Shown here: piece by piece, positions 22,167 to 30,353 of the stretch
Numbering within the stretch: position 1 is the first letter of the stretch
Layout: each line of letters opens with the position of its first letter
DNA from: Mogibacterium sp.
GTDB taxonomy: Bacteria; Bacillota; Clostridia; Peptostreptococcales; Anaerovoracaceae
DNA: 34,526 nt
Assembly (NCBI GenBank): GCA_017505405.1
Contig: JAFVPI010000144.1
Coordinates: 1-34,526 of the forward strand
Direction: 5' to 3'
The notes under the pieces: generated by a model
Told to the model about the DNA's origin: nothing
Databases searched by the model: none
What the model saw: only the letters and a program-made list of their open reading frames with translations
Translations under genes and position numbers: made by a program

Positions 22167-22970
22167 ATGAACAAAATGCAGAAAGCCCTGGCCGAGCTTT
22201 CAGAGATGGACGAGCTGGCAGCGCGCCGGTCACCTGTCCACACTCTGCACCCGGCGGCCAAGCTGCTCACCACAATCGTATACATCCTTGTCACGCTTTC
22301 GTTCGACAAGTACGACCTCAGCGGCATCGTTCCGATGGTGCTGTGGCCTATTTTGATGTTCACGGTCAGCGGCGTAAACGTGCGCACCTGCTTCTACAAG
22401 CTGCGCATAGTGCTGCCACTCGTGATGGCAGTGGGGCTCTTCAACCCGTTTTTCGACAGGGAGATAATGGTGACCATCGGCGGAGCCGGAGTATCGGGCG
22501 GCGTGATCTCAATGATAACCCTGATGCTGAAGGGAGTGTTCTGCCTGATGGCGTCGTTCCTGCTTATGGCGACTACAAAGATCGACAGTCTCTGCGCAGC
22601 ACTTCGCAAGTTGCACGTGCCGGCCATGATGGTCTCGCTTCTGCAGCTGACCTACCGCTATGTAGGAGTCATGACTGAGGAGCTTGCGGTAATGACAGAC
22701 GCATATCATCTGCGCGCGCCGGGCCAGAAGGGCATACATATATCCGCGTGGGGGTCGTTCCTGGGCCAGCTGCTCCTGCGGAGCATGGACCGCGCTCAGG
22801 AGCTCTTCTCAAGCATGATGCTCCGCGGATATCACGAGCATTTCCACTACGCGGATATCGACCGCTTCAGGGCGCGCGACGCATTGTTCATGGCGGGCTG
22901 CATATTGTTCTTCCTGCTGCTTAGATACGGGAACATTGCCCGGCTCATCGGCGGGCTGGTCGTGAGGTAA
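22167..22970 (+). CDS. cbiQ: Cobalt/nickel ECF transporter T component
   Basis: 267 residues, an integral membrane scaffold with about five to six spans. It links the substrate-binding component to the ATPase through short coupling helices with an A-R-G-type motif; SMMLRGYH near residue 220 fits. HPAAKLL near the N-terminus is typical of the family. Start: ATG at 22167 with AAAGG upstream; earlier in-frame starts lie inside the hairpin at 22121-22140. The gene ends six bases before cbiO. Confidence 0.92.
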   Translation: MNKMQKALAELSEMDELAARRSPVHTLHPAAKLLTTIVYILVTLSFDKYDLSGIVPMVLWPILMFTVSGVNVRTCFYKLRIVLPLVMAVGLFNPFFDREIMVTIGGAGVSGGVISMITLMLKGVFCLMASFLLMATTKIDSLCAALRKLHVPAMMVSLLQLTYRYVGVMTEELAVMTDAYHLRAPGQKGIHISAWGSFLGQLLLRSMDRAQELFSSMMLRGYHEHFHYADIDRFRARDALFMAGCILFFLLLRYGNIARLIGGLVVR

Positions 22971-22975
22971 TAAAA

Positions 22976-23689
22976 ATGATTGAATTCCAGAATGTAAATT
23001 TCGCATACGAAAAAGGCAAGGAAGTTCTGCACGACATGTCGTTCAGGATCGAAAAGGGGGAGTCGGTCGGACTGATCGGTGCCAACGGCGCAGGAAAGTC
23101 TACCATTATGAAGCTCCTTCTCGGGTTACTGTACGGAGAGGGCAAGGTGCTGATCGACGGCGTCGAGGTGAAAAAGGAGACGCTTGGCGAGATCCGCGCA
23201 AAGCTCGGTTTTGTGCTGCAGAACTCCGACAACCAGATGTTCATGCCTACGGTTTACGAAGATATGATTTTCGGACCTCTGAACTACGGGCTTCCGCGCG
23301 AGGAGGTCGACCGGCGCGTTGACGAGGTGCTGGCCCGTCTGAATCTCGAATACCTCAAGCATCGTTACAACCACAAGATCTCCGGAGGCGAGAAACGCAT
23401 GGGAGCCATCGCTACCATACTCGCAATGGAGCCGTCTGCCATCCTAATGGATGAGCCGACGTCCGCCCTCGATCCGTATAACCGCCGCATCGTCATCAAC
23501 ACGATACGCGAGCTGGAGCAGACCAAGCTCATTGCGTCCCACGACCTCGACATGATACTCGACACCTGCGATCGGGTAATACTTATCTCGGGCGGGCGCA
23601 TAGCGGCAGACGGCCCGGCCAGGGAGATCCTGAGCAATAAGGAGCTCCTCGAAGCCAACCGCATGGAGCTTCCGCTCAGAATGCAATAG
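22976..23689 (+). CDS. cbiO: Cobalt/nickel ECF transporter ATPase
   Basis: 237 residues, ABC ATPase. Walker A GANGAGKS, Q-loop VLQNSDNQMFMPTVYEDMIF (the family's QNxDxQ form), signature ISGGEKRMG, Walker [13 protein letters not shown], and switch SHDLDMILDTCDRV. A single ATPase gene indicates a homodimeric energy unit, as in dedicated Co/Ni systems. GAGG just upstream of the ATG. It is the last gene of the cbiMN-Q-O set and is followed at once by a terminator. Confidence 0.95.
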   Translation: MIEFQNVNFAYEKGKEVLHDMSFRIEKGESVGLIGANGAGKSTIMKLLLGLLYGEGKVLIDGVEVKKETLGEIRAKLGFVLQNSDNQMFMPTVYEDMIFGPLNYGLPREEVDRRVDEVLARLNLEYLKHRYNHKISGGEKRMGAIATILAMEPSAILMDEPTSALDPYNRRIVINTIRELEQTKLIASHDLDMILDTCDRVILISGGRIAADGPAREILSNKELLEANRMELPLRMQ

Positions 23690-23690
23690 A

Positions 23691-23726
23691 AATGACAGGG
23701 GAATGAACCCCTGCCATTTTAGTTTT
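23691..23726. terminator. Terminator between convergent cbiO and flavodiiron genes
   Basis: AATGACAGGGG (23691-23701) and CCCCTGCCATT (23708-23718) pair with one mismatch, with T-rich sequence on both strands, so it can serve both directions. Confidence 0.8.
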
Positions 23727-23778
23727 CGCTGATTGCAGCTTCGGCCGTGGCATTGTTTTTACCCCGGCCTTTACGCAT

Positions 23779-26343
23779 CTACTTTCGTCCGAACATCTCC
23801 TTATATGTTGCGTGCTTGTCGACTTTTTCGCTGAGCTCTATCATGCGGTCAGTATCGCCGACAAGGATGACGCCCTCGAGGCGGTTGTTGTGGAAGTAAT
23901 ACTTCTCGTAATTGCCTCTCTGATCGTCCCTGAACTCAACGGTACGGAACTTCTTGTCAGGATCCTTGCCGTTGGTGCCGAGCGCGAATATGCTCGTGTT
24001 CATTGCGTTGATGACCAGCGCGCTTCCGAGAGCCTTGTACTCCAGAGCCTCGCCCGCGGCATTTGCACCCGCTATGCGTCCCGTCTCGATCGCCTGCGCC
24101 CAGAATGCCTGCGGCTGTCCGTTGATGACGCAGCAGTCGCCCGCAGCATATACATCCCTGACATTCGTCTCCATGCGGTCATTAGCCTTGACCCACTTGT
24201 CGACTTCGATGCCGCTGTCTTCAGCGACCTTTGTGTATGGCCTCATGCCCGTCGACATTATGACGAGCTGAGCAGGGAATGCAGTGCCGTCGTCGAGCAG
24301 GACCGCGTCTTCCGTGATCTCCACGATCTTCGCTCCGGTAACGATCTTAACACCGGCGGCGTTGCAGATATTCTCGACCATCGCTGAAGCCGGATCGTCG
24401 AGCTGACGAGGAAGCAGTCCCGGCGCGGTCTCAAGCACGGTCACATCATAGCCGCCGAGCTTCAGCTCCCACGCGCCTTCGAGCCCCATAACGCCGCCGC
24501 CTATGCAGACGACTTCTTTGGCATTGCGTTCTTCAAGCACTTTCTTGATGCGGACGGTATCCGCGATGTTTCTGACGCTTGCCACGTGCGGGAGGTCGGC
24601 TCCCTTGATAGGAGGAACAAAGCAGAACGCGCCGAGCGTGTAGATCAGCTTGTCGTAGATGAGAGCTCCGCTGCTGCCGTCAGGCAGAATGAGCTCAACG
24701 CTCTTTTCGGCGGTATCGATCTTCGTCACGGTCGTGTCGGCCATGAAGTAGATGTTCCTTTCCTCGTACCATTCCGGCCCATCGATCGCCGCCTGGTTGT
24801 CAGAGAAATCCGAGAGGAGTGCCTTGGTGAGCATCGGGCGGTTGTAAGGCAGAGCGGACTCCTGAGTCACGATGGTGATGACTGCAGTGCTGTTGCGATC
24901 CCTTATCGCCTCGGCCGCGCTCTTGGCTGCCGGGCCGCCTCCCAGGATCACGAACTTCTCGTCAGTATCCTTCCTGAAGCTTGTCGCCTTGGACTCGACC
25001 GGCACGAATTTGTCGCTGCCGACTCCGCAGACCGGACATGTATCCGTGCCTTCCTCAAACTCGGCTCCGCAGACCACGCACTTGACCATCTTCTTCGCTC
25101 CGGCAGGAGTGTCAGCCTTCTTCACCTCTTTATTCTGCAGCACGCAGCCGAAGTTGTAGCCGAAGTCGAATGCGTCGAGCTGCTCAGTCTCGCTAGGTTT
25201 GAACCTGATGCGGTAGCCGTCGAGTACCTTCATCTTCAGCTGTTTAAGTCTTTCGATGATATTAGGGACGCCTTCACCGCTCCAGCCGTAGCAGCCGAAC
25301 GCGCTGGCAAGCTTGCCCTTCATAAGAGGAGGGAAGATGCTCGTAGTGAGATCCCAGATCGGCTTGAGAGCATCCGCGACTATCGTCGGCGTTCCGAAAA
25401 GGATGCCGTCTGCTGCGTTGAGGTCTGCGATGACTCCCGCGACATCTTCCTCAAATACCATGTCGTACTTGTGCACCTCGATAGGTCCGCTGGCTTTAAG
25501 GCCTTCCTCGATCTTCTCGGCGAGGAGCCCGGTGTATCCGTAGGCGCTTACGTAAGGAATGACAACGAGCTTGCTGTCTTTCTTCTCAGGTCTCGCGCAC
25601 CATTCATGATATTTCTCCATCACCCAGTCGATGCCCGAATCCAGCACAGGGCCGTGGCCCGGACAGATCATCTGTATGTCTAGGTCCTTGATCCTCTCGA
25701 GAGCCATGTTCATGAACGGGTTCTTGTACGGTCCGATGATGATGTTGAAGTAATCCTGCATCGTGCGCATGTAATTGGCCTCGTCCTGGCCGGTCAGCAT
25801 GCTGCGCCTTACATCACCCGACGGAGGGCAGTAGTGGGCGCCGAACACATCGCAGGTGTAGAGAGTCTTGTCCTCCTCGCAGTAGGTGAACATGGTGTCA
25901 GGCCAGTGCAGATTAGGCACAGGCATGAAGTGAAGCGTCTTGTCGCCGAGCGAGAGCGTGTCGCCTTCCTTTACGGTCATGACGCGGAAGTCCGTGTTCA
26001 TGATCTCCTTCAGGAAGCTTGCCGCCGTGCCAGTGCAGACCACCGTGATCTTCGGGTTGATCGCGAGCAGCTTCTCAAGGGTCCCGGAATGATCAGGCTC
26101 GGTGTGGTCCATGATGATGTAGTCTACCTTGGTGATGTCGACTGCGTCATCGAGCTCGCCTTTGAAGGCCTCCCAGAATTTGTGTTTTGAAGTCTCGATA
26201 AGGGCGGTCTTTTCGCTGCCCTTGAGAGTATATGAGTTGTATGTGGTGCCGAACTCCATCTGCACGATAACATCCGAGATGTGGGTATCCGGATCGAGCG
26301 CGCCGTTCCACCACAGCGTATCCGTGAGCTTTATCGAACTCAT
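23779..26343 (-). CDS. Flavodiiron protein fused to rubredoxin and NADH:rubredoxin reductase
   Basis: 854 residues. (1) Metallo-beta-lactamase-like diiron domain, about 1-250, with HTEPDHSG and the downstream ligands in PNLHWPD, CDVFGAH and GHGPV. (2) Flavodoxin FMN domain, about 255-395 (SAYGYTGLLAE). (3) A short-spaced rubredoxin, about 415-450 (KCVVCGAEF ... TCPVCG, only ten residues between CxxC pairs). (4) An FAD/NAD reductase, about 455-850 (FVILGGGPAAKSAAEAI; VCIGGGVMGLE; VYAAGDCC). This is the class F arrangement, which reduces O2 to water (or NO) with NADH in one chain, protecting anaerobes. Start chosen at 26343, where GGGGAAG precedes ATG by three bases; the further upstream ATG lacks a site. 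It diverges from a flavodoxin gene. Confidence 0.95.
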   Translation of the reverse strand: MSSIKLTDTLWWNGALDPDTHISDVIVQMEFGTTYNSYTLKGSEKTALIETSKHKFWEAFKGELDDAVDITKVDYIIMDHTEPDHSGTLEKLLAINPKITVVCTGTAASFLKEIMNTDFRVMTVKEGDTLSLGDKTLHFMPVPNLHWPDTMFTYCEEDKTLYTCDVFGAHYCPPSGDVRRSMLTGQDEANYMRTMQDYFNIIIGPYKNPFMNMALERIKDLDIQMICPGHGPVLDSGIDWVMEKYHEWCARPEKKDSKLVVIPYVSAYGYTGLLAEKIEEGLKASGPIEVHKYDMVFEEDVAGVIADLNAADGILFGTPTIVADALKPIWDLTTSIFPPLMKGKLASAFGCYGWSGEGVPNIIERLKQLKMKVLDGYRIRFKPSETEQLDAFDFGYNFGCVLQNKEVKKADTPAGAKKMVKCVVCGAEFEEGTDTCPVCGVGSDKFVPVESKATSFRKDTDEKFVILGGGPAAKSAAEAIRDRNSTAVITIVTQESALPYNRPMLTKALLSDFSDNQAAIDGPEWYEERNIYFMADTTVTKIDTAEKSVELILPDGSSGALIYDKLIYTLGAFCFVPPIKGADLPHVASVRNIADTVRIKKVLEERNAKEVVCIGGGVMGLEGAWELKLGGYDVTVLETAPGLLPRQLDDPASAMVENICNAAGVKIVTGAKIVEITEDAVLLDDGTAFPAQLVIMSTGMRPYTKVAEDSGIEVDKWVKANDRMETNVRDVYAAGDCCVINGQPQAFWAQAIETGRIAGANAAGEALEYKALGSALVINAMNTSIFALGTNGKDPDKKFRTVEFRDDQRGNYEKYYFHNNRLEGVILVGDTDRMIELSEKVDKHATYKEMFGRK

Positions 26344-26373
26344 AGTCTTCCCCTTTCTTAAATGATGGCGCAA

Positions 26374-26531
26374 ACCGTTAACATTGCGCCGGAGAGCAGG
26401 TTGTTTATCTAACCAAGATAGTACATTACGCGTGTGATGAATACGAGAAAAAAAGGGCGTGTATTATGTACAAAAACAATACAAACCATATGCTATAATA
26501 TTTAGGATGAAAAACTGAACAGGAGCAGAAA
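26374..26531. other. Divergent promoter region, flavodiiron fusion and flavodoxin
   Basis: 158 bases without a gene. On the plus strand an extended -10 (TGC-TATAAT, 26491-26499) precedes the flavodoxin gene; no clear -35. On the minus strand only weak promoter-like sequence is seen. The shared region suggests joint redox or oxygen control, but no known operator is recognised. Confidence 0.5.
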
Positions 26532-27050
26532 ATGGCAAAGAATCTTGTGATCTTTTTTTCCCGCAGGGGACAGAATTATGTTAACGGAGATATAGTTGAA
26601 CTCGAGAAGGGGAACACGGAGCTCGTAGCAGAGTACATCCGTGACGCGGTAGGAGCCGACCTCTTTGAGATCGAGACCGTGAAGGAATATCCGGCCGACT
26701 ATATTGAGTGTACCGAGGTGGCGAAGCAGGAGCAGAGAGATAATGCGCGCCCGAAACTCAAGGCATATCTGCATGATATAAGCGAATACGACAACATAGT
26801 GATCGCGGGTCCGTGCTGGTGGGGAACCTATCCGTGCGCGGTATTCGGCCAGCTCGAGAAACTTCACTTCAGGGGCAAGCACGTGTTCCCTGTGATGACC
26901 CACGAGGGCAGCGGCGAAGCTAAGAGCAGATCCGATCTGAAGAAATTCTGCACGCATGCTAAAGTCGAAAAAGCATTTGCCATCCAGGGCTCTGCGGTGC
27001 CGCGCTCTGAAGAAAAAGTAGCAGCATGGGCAAAGAAACACCTGGGCTAA
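26532..27050 (+). CDS. Flavodoxin family protein
   Basis: 172 residues, a long-chain flavodoxin-like FMN protein. VIFFSRRGQNYVN forms the phosphate loop region, IVIAGPCWWGTYPC the isoalloxazine-side loop, and FPVMTHEGSG the second flavin loop. It matches the flavodoxin_4 type common in Clostridia; role as a soluble electron carrier or quinone-type reductase is inferred. GGAGCAG precedes the ATG. Its position opposite the flavodiiron fusion fits a redox stress context. LtrA follows 46 bases later. Confidence 0.9.
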   Translation: MAKNLVIFFSRRGQNYVNGDIVELEKGNTELVAEYIRDAVGADLFEIETVKEYPADYIECTEVAKQEQRDNARPKLKAYLHDISEYDNIVIAGPCWWGTYPCAVFGQLEKLHFRGKHVFPVMTHEGSGEAKSRSDLKKFCTHAKVEKAFAIQGSAVPRSEEKVAAWAKKHLG

Positions 27051-27096
27051 CGGCTAAGACGGCAGCAGCTCTGGCAGAAAGACACGGACCGGTTTA

Positions 27097-28254
27097 ATGA
27101 TTCCGCTGAAAAACGAAGAGAAGAAAGTAGAATATCTCGAGCTCATATACGACCTGGTATTTGTATACATGGCGGGCCGCAACAATGCGCTCCTCAGCCA
27201 CTTCGAGGGAGGCTTCGTTTCAGCCGACGCATTCTTCGCGTACATACTCTGCACGCTGGCTATCATACAGATCTGGAACTTCACTACGTTCTACATCAAT
27301 ATGTTCGGCCGCAACGGAGTGCGCGACCACGTATTTCTGCTGATCACGATGTATCTGATGTACTTCCTCGGTGAGAGCACGCGCAGCGACTGGCACGCGT
27401 ATCAGGCGCAGTATCACATCGCGTGGGCGCTCATACTCATCAACATCGGCGTGCAGTACGTGATAGAACTGCGCAACCACAAGGCTGACGTCTGGAACCG
27501 CAGCATCATAAAGCGGATGGCGGCGACTCTTTTCATCGAGGCGGCTGTGGTTCTGGCAGCTTCGGCAGTGAAACCGGCACTTGCGCCTCCGATCGCGTTT
27601 GCTGCAGTGATCCTCGGTATCGTGATGACCTCACTGGGCAAAAGAACAGGTGTGAGCGGCATGATCGATTTCAGCCACCTGACTGAACGCGCCATGCTCT
27701 ATGTGGTCTTCACTTTCGGCGAAATGATAGTCGTCATCTCATCGTACTTTGCAGGAGACGGAAGCTTCGACCGGAGCGTCATCTATTTCTCACTGATGGG
27801 ATTCCTCATAGTCGTCGGACTCTTTCTGTCGTACGAGGTCATATATGACAAACTCCTCGACAGAGAAAGGGAAGACAACGGCCTGCTCTACATGCTCATC
27901 CACATCTTCATCATATTCGGACTCAACAACATTACAGCTTCGCTTGAGTTCATGCGTGAGGAAGAGGTGGCGATAAGGCCCAAGATGGTATTCCTTGTAG
28001 CATCGATGGTGGGGTACTTCGCGTTCCTGTTCGCCCTGGGCAGGTATGCAAAAGTGAGATGCCACATCAACGGAGCGTTCATGCAGAGGCTCTGGATCAT
28101 TACGCTGTGCTTCGTGATGCTGATGATGGTGTTCATGAACGTGCCGCGCGTGCACATACTGTTCACGGTGGCTTATGTGTGGAGCGTGTTCGCAGTATTC
28201 TACAGAGTGGGAAAGAAGGTAGCTGCCGAAGAAGCGGCGGAGTGCTCTTCATAG
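27097..28254 (+). CDS. Low temperature requirement A (LtrA) family membrane protein
   Basis: 385 residues with about ten to eleven membrane spans. The family landmark VEYLELIYDLVFV lies near the N-terminus (usual form xExFxDLxFV), and FGEMIVVIS in the middle is the second conserved element. LtrA proteins were named from a Listeria cold-growth mutant; their transport or enzymatic role is unknown. The ribosome site is weak (ACGGACCGG), so the start is less certain. It may be co-transcribed with the flavodoxin. Confidence 0.85.
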   Translation: MIPLKNEEKKVEYLELIYDLVFVYMAGRNNALLSHFEGGFVSADAFFAYILCTLAIIQIWNFTTFYINMFGRNGVRDHVFLLITMYLMYFLGESTRSDWHAYQAQYHIAWALILINIGVQYVIELRNHKADVWNRSIIKRMAATLFIEAAVVLAASAVKPALAPPIAFAAVILGIVMTSLGKRTGVSGMIDFSHLTERAMLYVVFTFGEMIVVISSYFAGDGSFDRSVIYFSLMGFLIVVGLFLSYEVIYDKLLDREREDNGLLYMLIHIFIIFGLNNITASLEFMREEEVAIRPKMVFLVASMVGYFAFLFALGRYAKVRCHINGAFMQRLWIITLCFVMLMMVFMNVPRVHILFTVAYVWSVFAVFYRVGKKVAAEEAAECSS

Positions 28255-28298
28255 CTCATGCGCAGTAAAAGAGTTTTAAGGATATAATAGGTGTGATA

Positions 28299-28688
28299 AT
28301 GGAACTGAAAGCAGGAATAAAAAACAAAGGTGAAATGACAGTCACTAAGGATCTGTGCGCTGACGCGTGGGGGAGCGGCGGACTTGCCGTCTATGCGACT
28401 CCGGCGATGATCGCTCTGATGGAGAACACGGCCTGGGCAAGCGTTGAACCCTGCATGGAAGAGGGCAGGAGCACGGTCGGCACAAAGCTCGACGTATCGC
28501 ATCTGTCGGCCAGCCCGGTAGGCGCGCACATCACATGCGAGAGCGAACTCATTGAGGTGGACGGGCGCAGGCTGGTCTTCAAAGTGAGCGCAAGCGACGA
28601 TGCCGGCCTGATCGGTGAAGGCATGCATGAGCGCTTTATAATAAACACAGATAAGTTCATGGCACGCACTGAGGAAAAGCTGAAATAG
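28299..28688 (+). CDS. Hotdog-fold thioesterase, FlK-like
   Basis: 129 residues, single hotdog domain. LAVYATPAMIALMENTAWASVE and STVGTKLDVSHLSASPVG match fluoroacetyl-CoA thioesterase-like (FlK) proteins: the T/E/H set is present as T in YATP, E in MENTA and H in VSHL. It would hydrolyse a small acyl-CoA; fluoroacetate resistance should not be assumed. Start taken at ATG 28299 with AGGTG upstream; GTG at 28293 is an alternative two codons longer. It stands between ltrA and the pyrophosphatase gene. Confidence 0.85.
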   Translation: MELKAGIKNKGEMTVTKDLCADAWGSGGLAVYATPAMIALMENTAWASVEPCMEEGRSTVGTKLDVSHLSASPVGAHITCESELIEVDGRRLVFKVSASDDAGLIGEGMHERFIINTDKFMARTEEKLK

Positions 28689-28722
28689 AAAGTGATCCCG
28701 GCTTAAAGCAAAAGGAGAATTT

Positions 28723-30339
28723 ATGGGAAAAATATATATAACAGGACACAGAAACCCGGATATCGACAGCCTCTGCGCTGCATCCGCGTATGCCAATCTG
28801 AAGAATCTCACGGACAGCGAGAACGAATACATCGCGATCCACTGCAGCCCGGTATCCGATCAGGTAAGGGAGCAGATGGAAGCTATGGGGATCGAGGTGC
28901 CGCCATATAAGAAGGACGTGTTCCCGAAGGTAAGAGATGTCATGCTCGAGCCTCAGATGCATATCCAGGCGGGTTCACCGATCTTTGCCCTCGTCAATGC
29001 GTACAACGAAGATAATCCGTCAGTTGTTCCTATCTACGACGGCACGGAATTCAAAGGTCTCCTCAGCGTGGACGATATCACCGGATGGTTCCTTACGGAC
29101 AACAAGGAAGAGATACCGGTGTACAATTTCACGGTAGACAACATACTGCGTGTAATTCCTGGCAAGCTTCTGTGCAAGGGAAAGAGCGACACCATTGAGG
29201 GATCGCTGCTGGTAGGCGCAGGTACATATGAGGCGTTCGGCGAGATGCTTGACGAGATCAAAAGCTGTATCGTCGTGCTCGGACCTCGCAAGGAGCACCT
29301 GAAGCTGGCGGTCGAAAAGCAGGTGCCGGCTATCATAATTGCAGCTACAGAGACAGCTCCTGACGTGGACTTCAGCGGATATGAGGGTTCGGTATTCATG
29401 ACGAGCCTCGGCACAGCGGAGACTCTCAGAAGGATCAGGCTTGCTGAATCGATCGAATCGATGATGGAGACTGCGACCGAGACCATCGACATAGACGATC
29501 TGTTCGTAGAGGGCAGAAGGATATTCATGAACTCCCACATCCGTGGACTTGCCGTAATGGAGAAGGGCGAGTTCAAGGGCTTCGTCACGAGGCGCTGCTT
29601 CCTCGAAAGACCGGTCAACAAAGTGATCATGGTGGATCACAACGAGCCGGCGCAGAGCATCGAGGGGATAGAGACAGCAGATGTTGTGGAGATCGTCGAT
29701 CACCACAGACTCGATTCGCTCTCAACAACGATGCCTATATTCATCGCCGCCGAACCGCTCGGCAGCGTAAACACCATAATCTATCAGCTTTACATGAGAC
29801 ACGGCATAATGCCTGATCAGTATGCGGCAAGGACCATGCTCACGGGAATAATCGCTGACACGCTTATCCTCCGCAGCCCGACTACTACCATGCAGGACAT
29901 GCAGGCGGTGGAGATGCTCGCAAGGCTCGCAAAGGTGCCGAGCGTGCAGGAGTTCGGTGAGAAGCTGTTCAGCATCACCGACAACCTCTCGACGCAGGAT
30001 CCGGATGAGGCGATTCTCTCCGATTTCAAGAAATACGAGAACGGCGGAACAAAGATGGGCATCGGCCAGTGCGAAGTCACGACACTCACAGATGTCGGCG
30101 AATACGCGCAGACATATATCGATGCGCTGCAGAAGATCGCCGATTCGCAGGGACTCGACTGGACTCTGCTCATGGTAACAGACGTGCTCAGGGAGAACAG
30201 CGTGCTGCTTGCGTCAAACCACAAGGCGAACCGCGACCTGCCGTATGCAAAGCTGGCTAAGCAGATATACGACATGCCGGGAGTGATGAGCCGCAAAAAG
30301 CAGCTGCTGCCGGTACTCCTGTCAGTGACATCAGCATAA
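28723..30339 (+). CDS. ppaC: Manganese-dependent inorganic pyrophosphatase with CBS-DRTGG insert
   Basis: 538 residues, family II (DHH/DHHA2) pyrophosphatase, hydrolysing PPi to phosphate with Mn2+. Metal motifs: GHRNPDIDS at residues 8-16, VDHNEP and VDHHRL. The enzyme is longer than the simple form (about 310) because two CBS domains flanking a DRTGG domain are inserted (about 70-300), as in clostridial regulatory PPases that are inhibited by AMP/ADP and activated by ATP or diadenosine polyphosphates. The C-terminal DHHA2 domain has TLLMVTDVLRENSVLLAS. AAAGGAG before the ATG. The GH13 gene begins 15 bases after the stop. Confidence 0.95.
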   Translation: MGKIYITGHRNPDIDSLCAASAYANLKNLTDSENEYIAIHCSPVSDQVREQMEAMGIEVPPYKKDVFPKVRDVMLEPQMHIQAGSPIFALVNAYNEDNPSVVPIYDGTEFKGLLSVDDITGWFLTDNKEEIPVYNFTVDNILRVIPGKLLCKGKSDTIEGSLLVGAGTYEAFGEMLDEIKSCIVVLGPRKEHLKLAVEKQVPAIIIAATETAPDVDFSGYEGSVFMTSLGTAETLRRIRLAESIESMMETATETIDIDDLFVEGRRIFMNSHIRGLAVMEKGEFKGFVTRRCFLERPVNKVIMVDHNEPAQSIEGIETADVVEIVDHHRLDSLSTTMPIFIAAEPLGSVNTIIYQLYMRHGIMPDQYAARTMLTGIIADTLILRSPTTTMQDMQAVEMLARLAKVPSVQEFGEKLFSITDNLSTQDPDEAILSDFKKYENGGTKMGIGQCEVTTLTDVGEYAQTYIDALQKIADSQGLDWTLLMVTDVLRENSVLLASNHKANRDLPYAKLAKQIYDMPGVMSRKKQLLPVLLSVTSA

Positions 30340-30353
30340 AGAAAGGACTTTAA

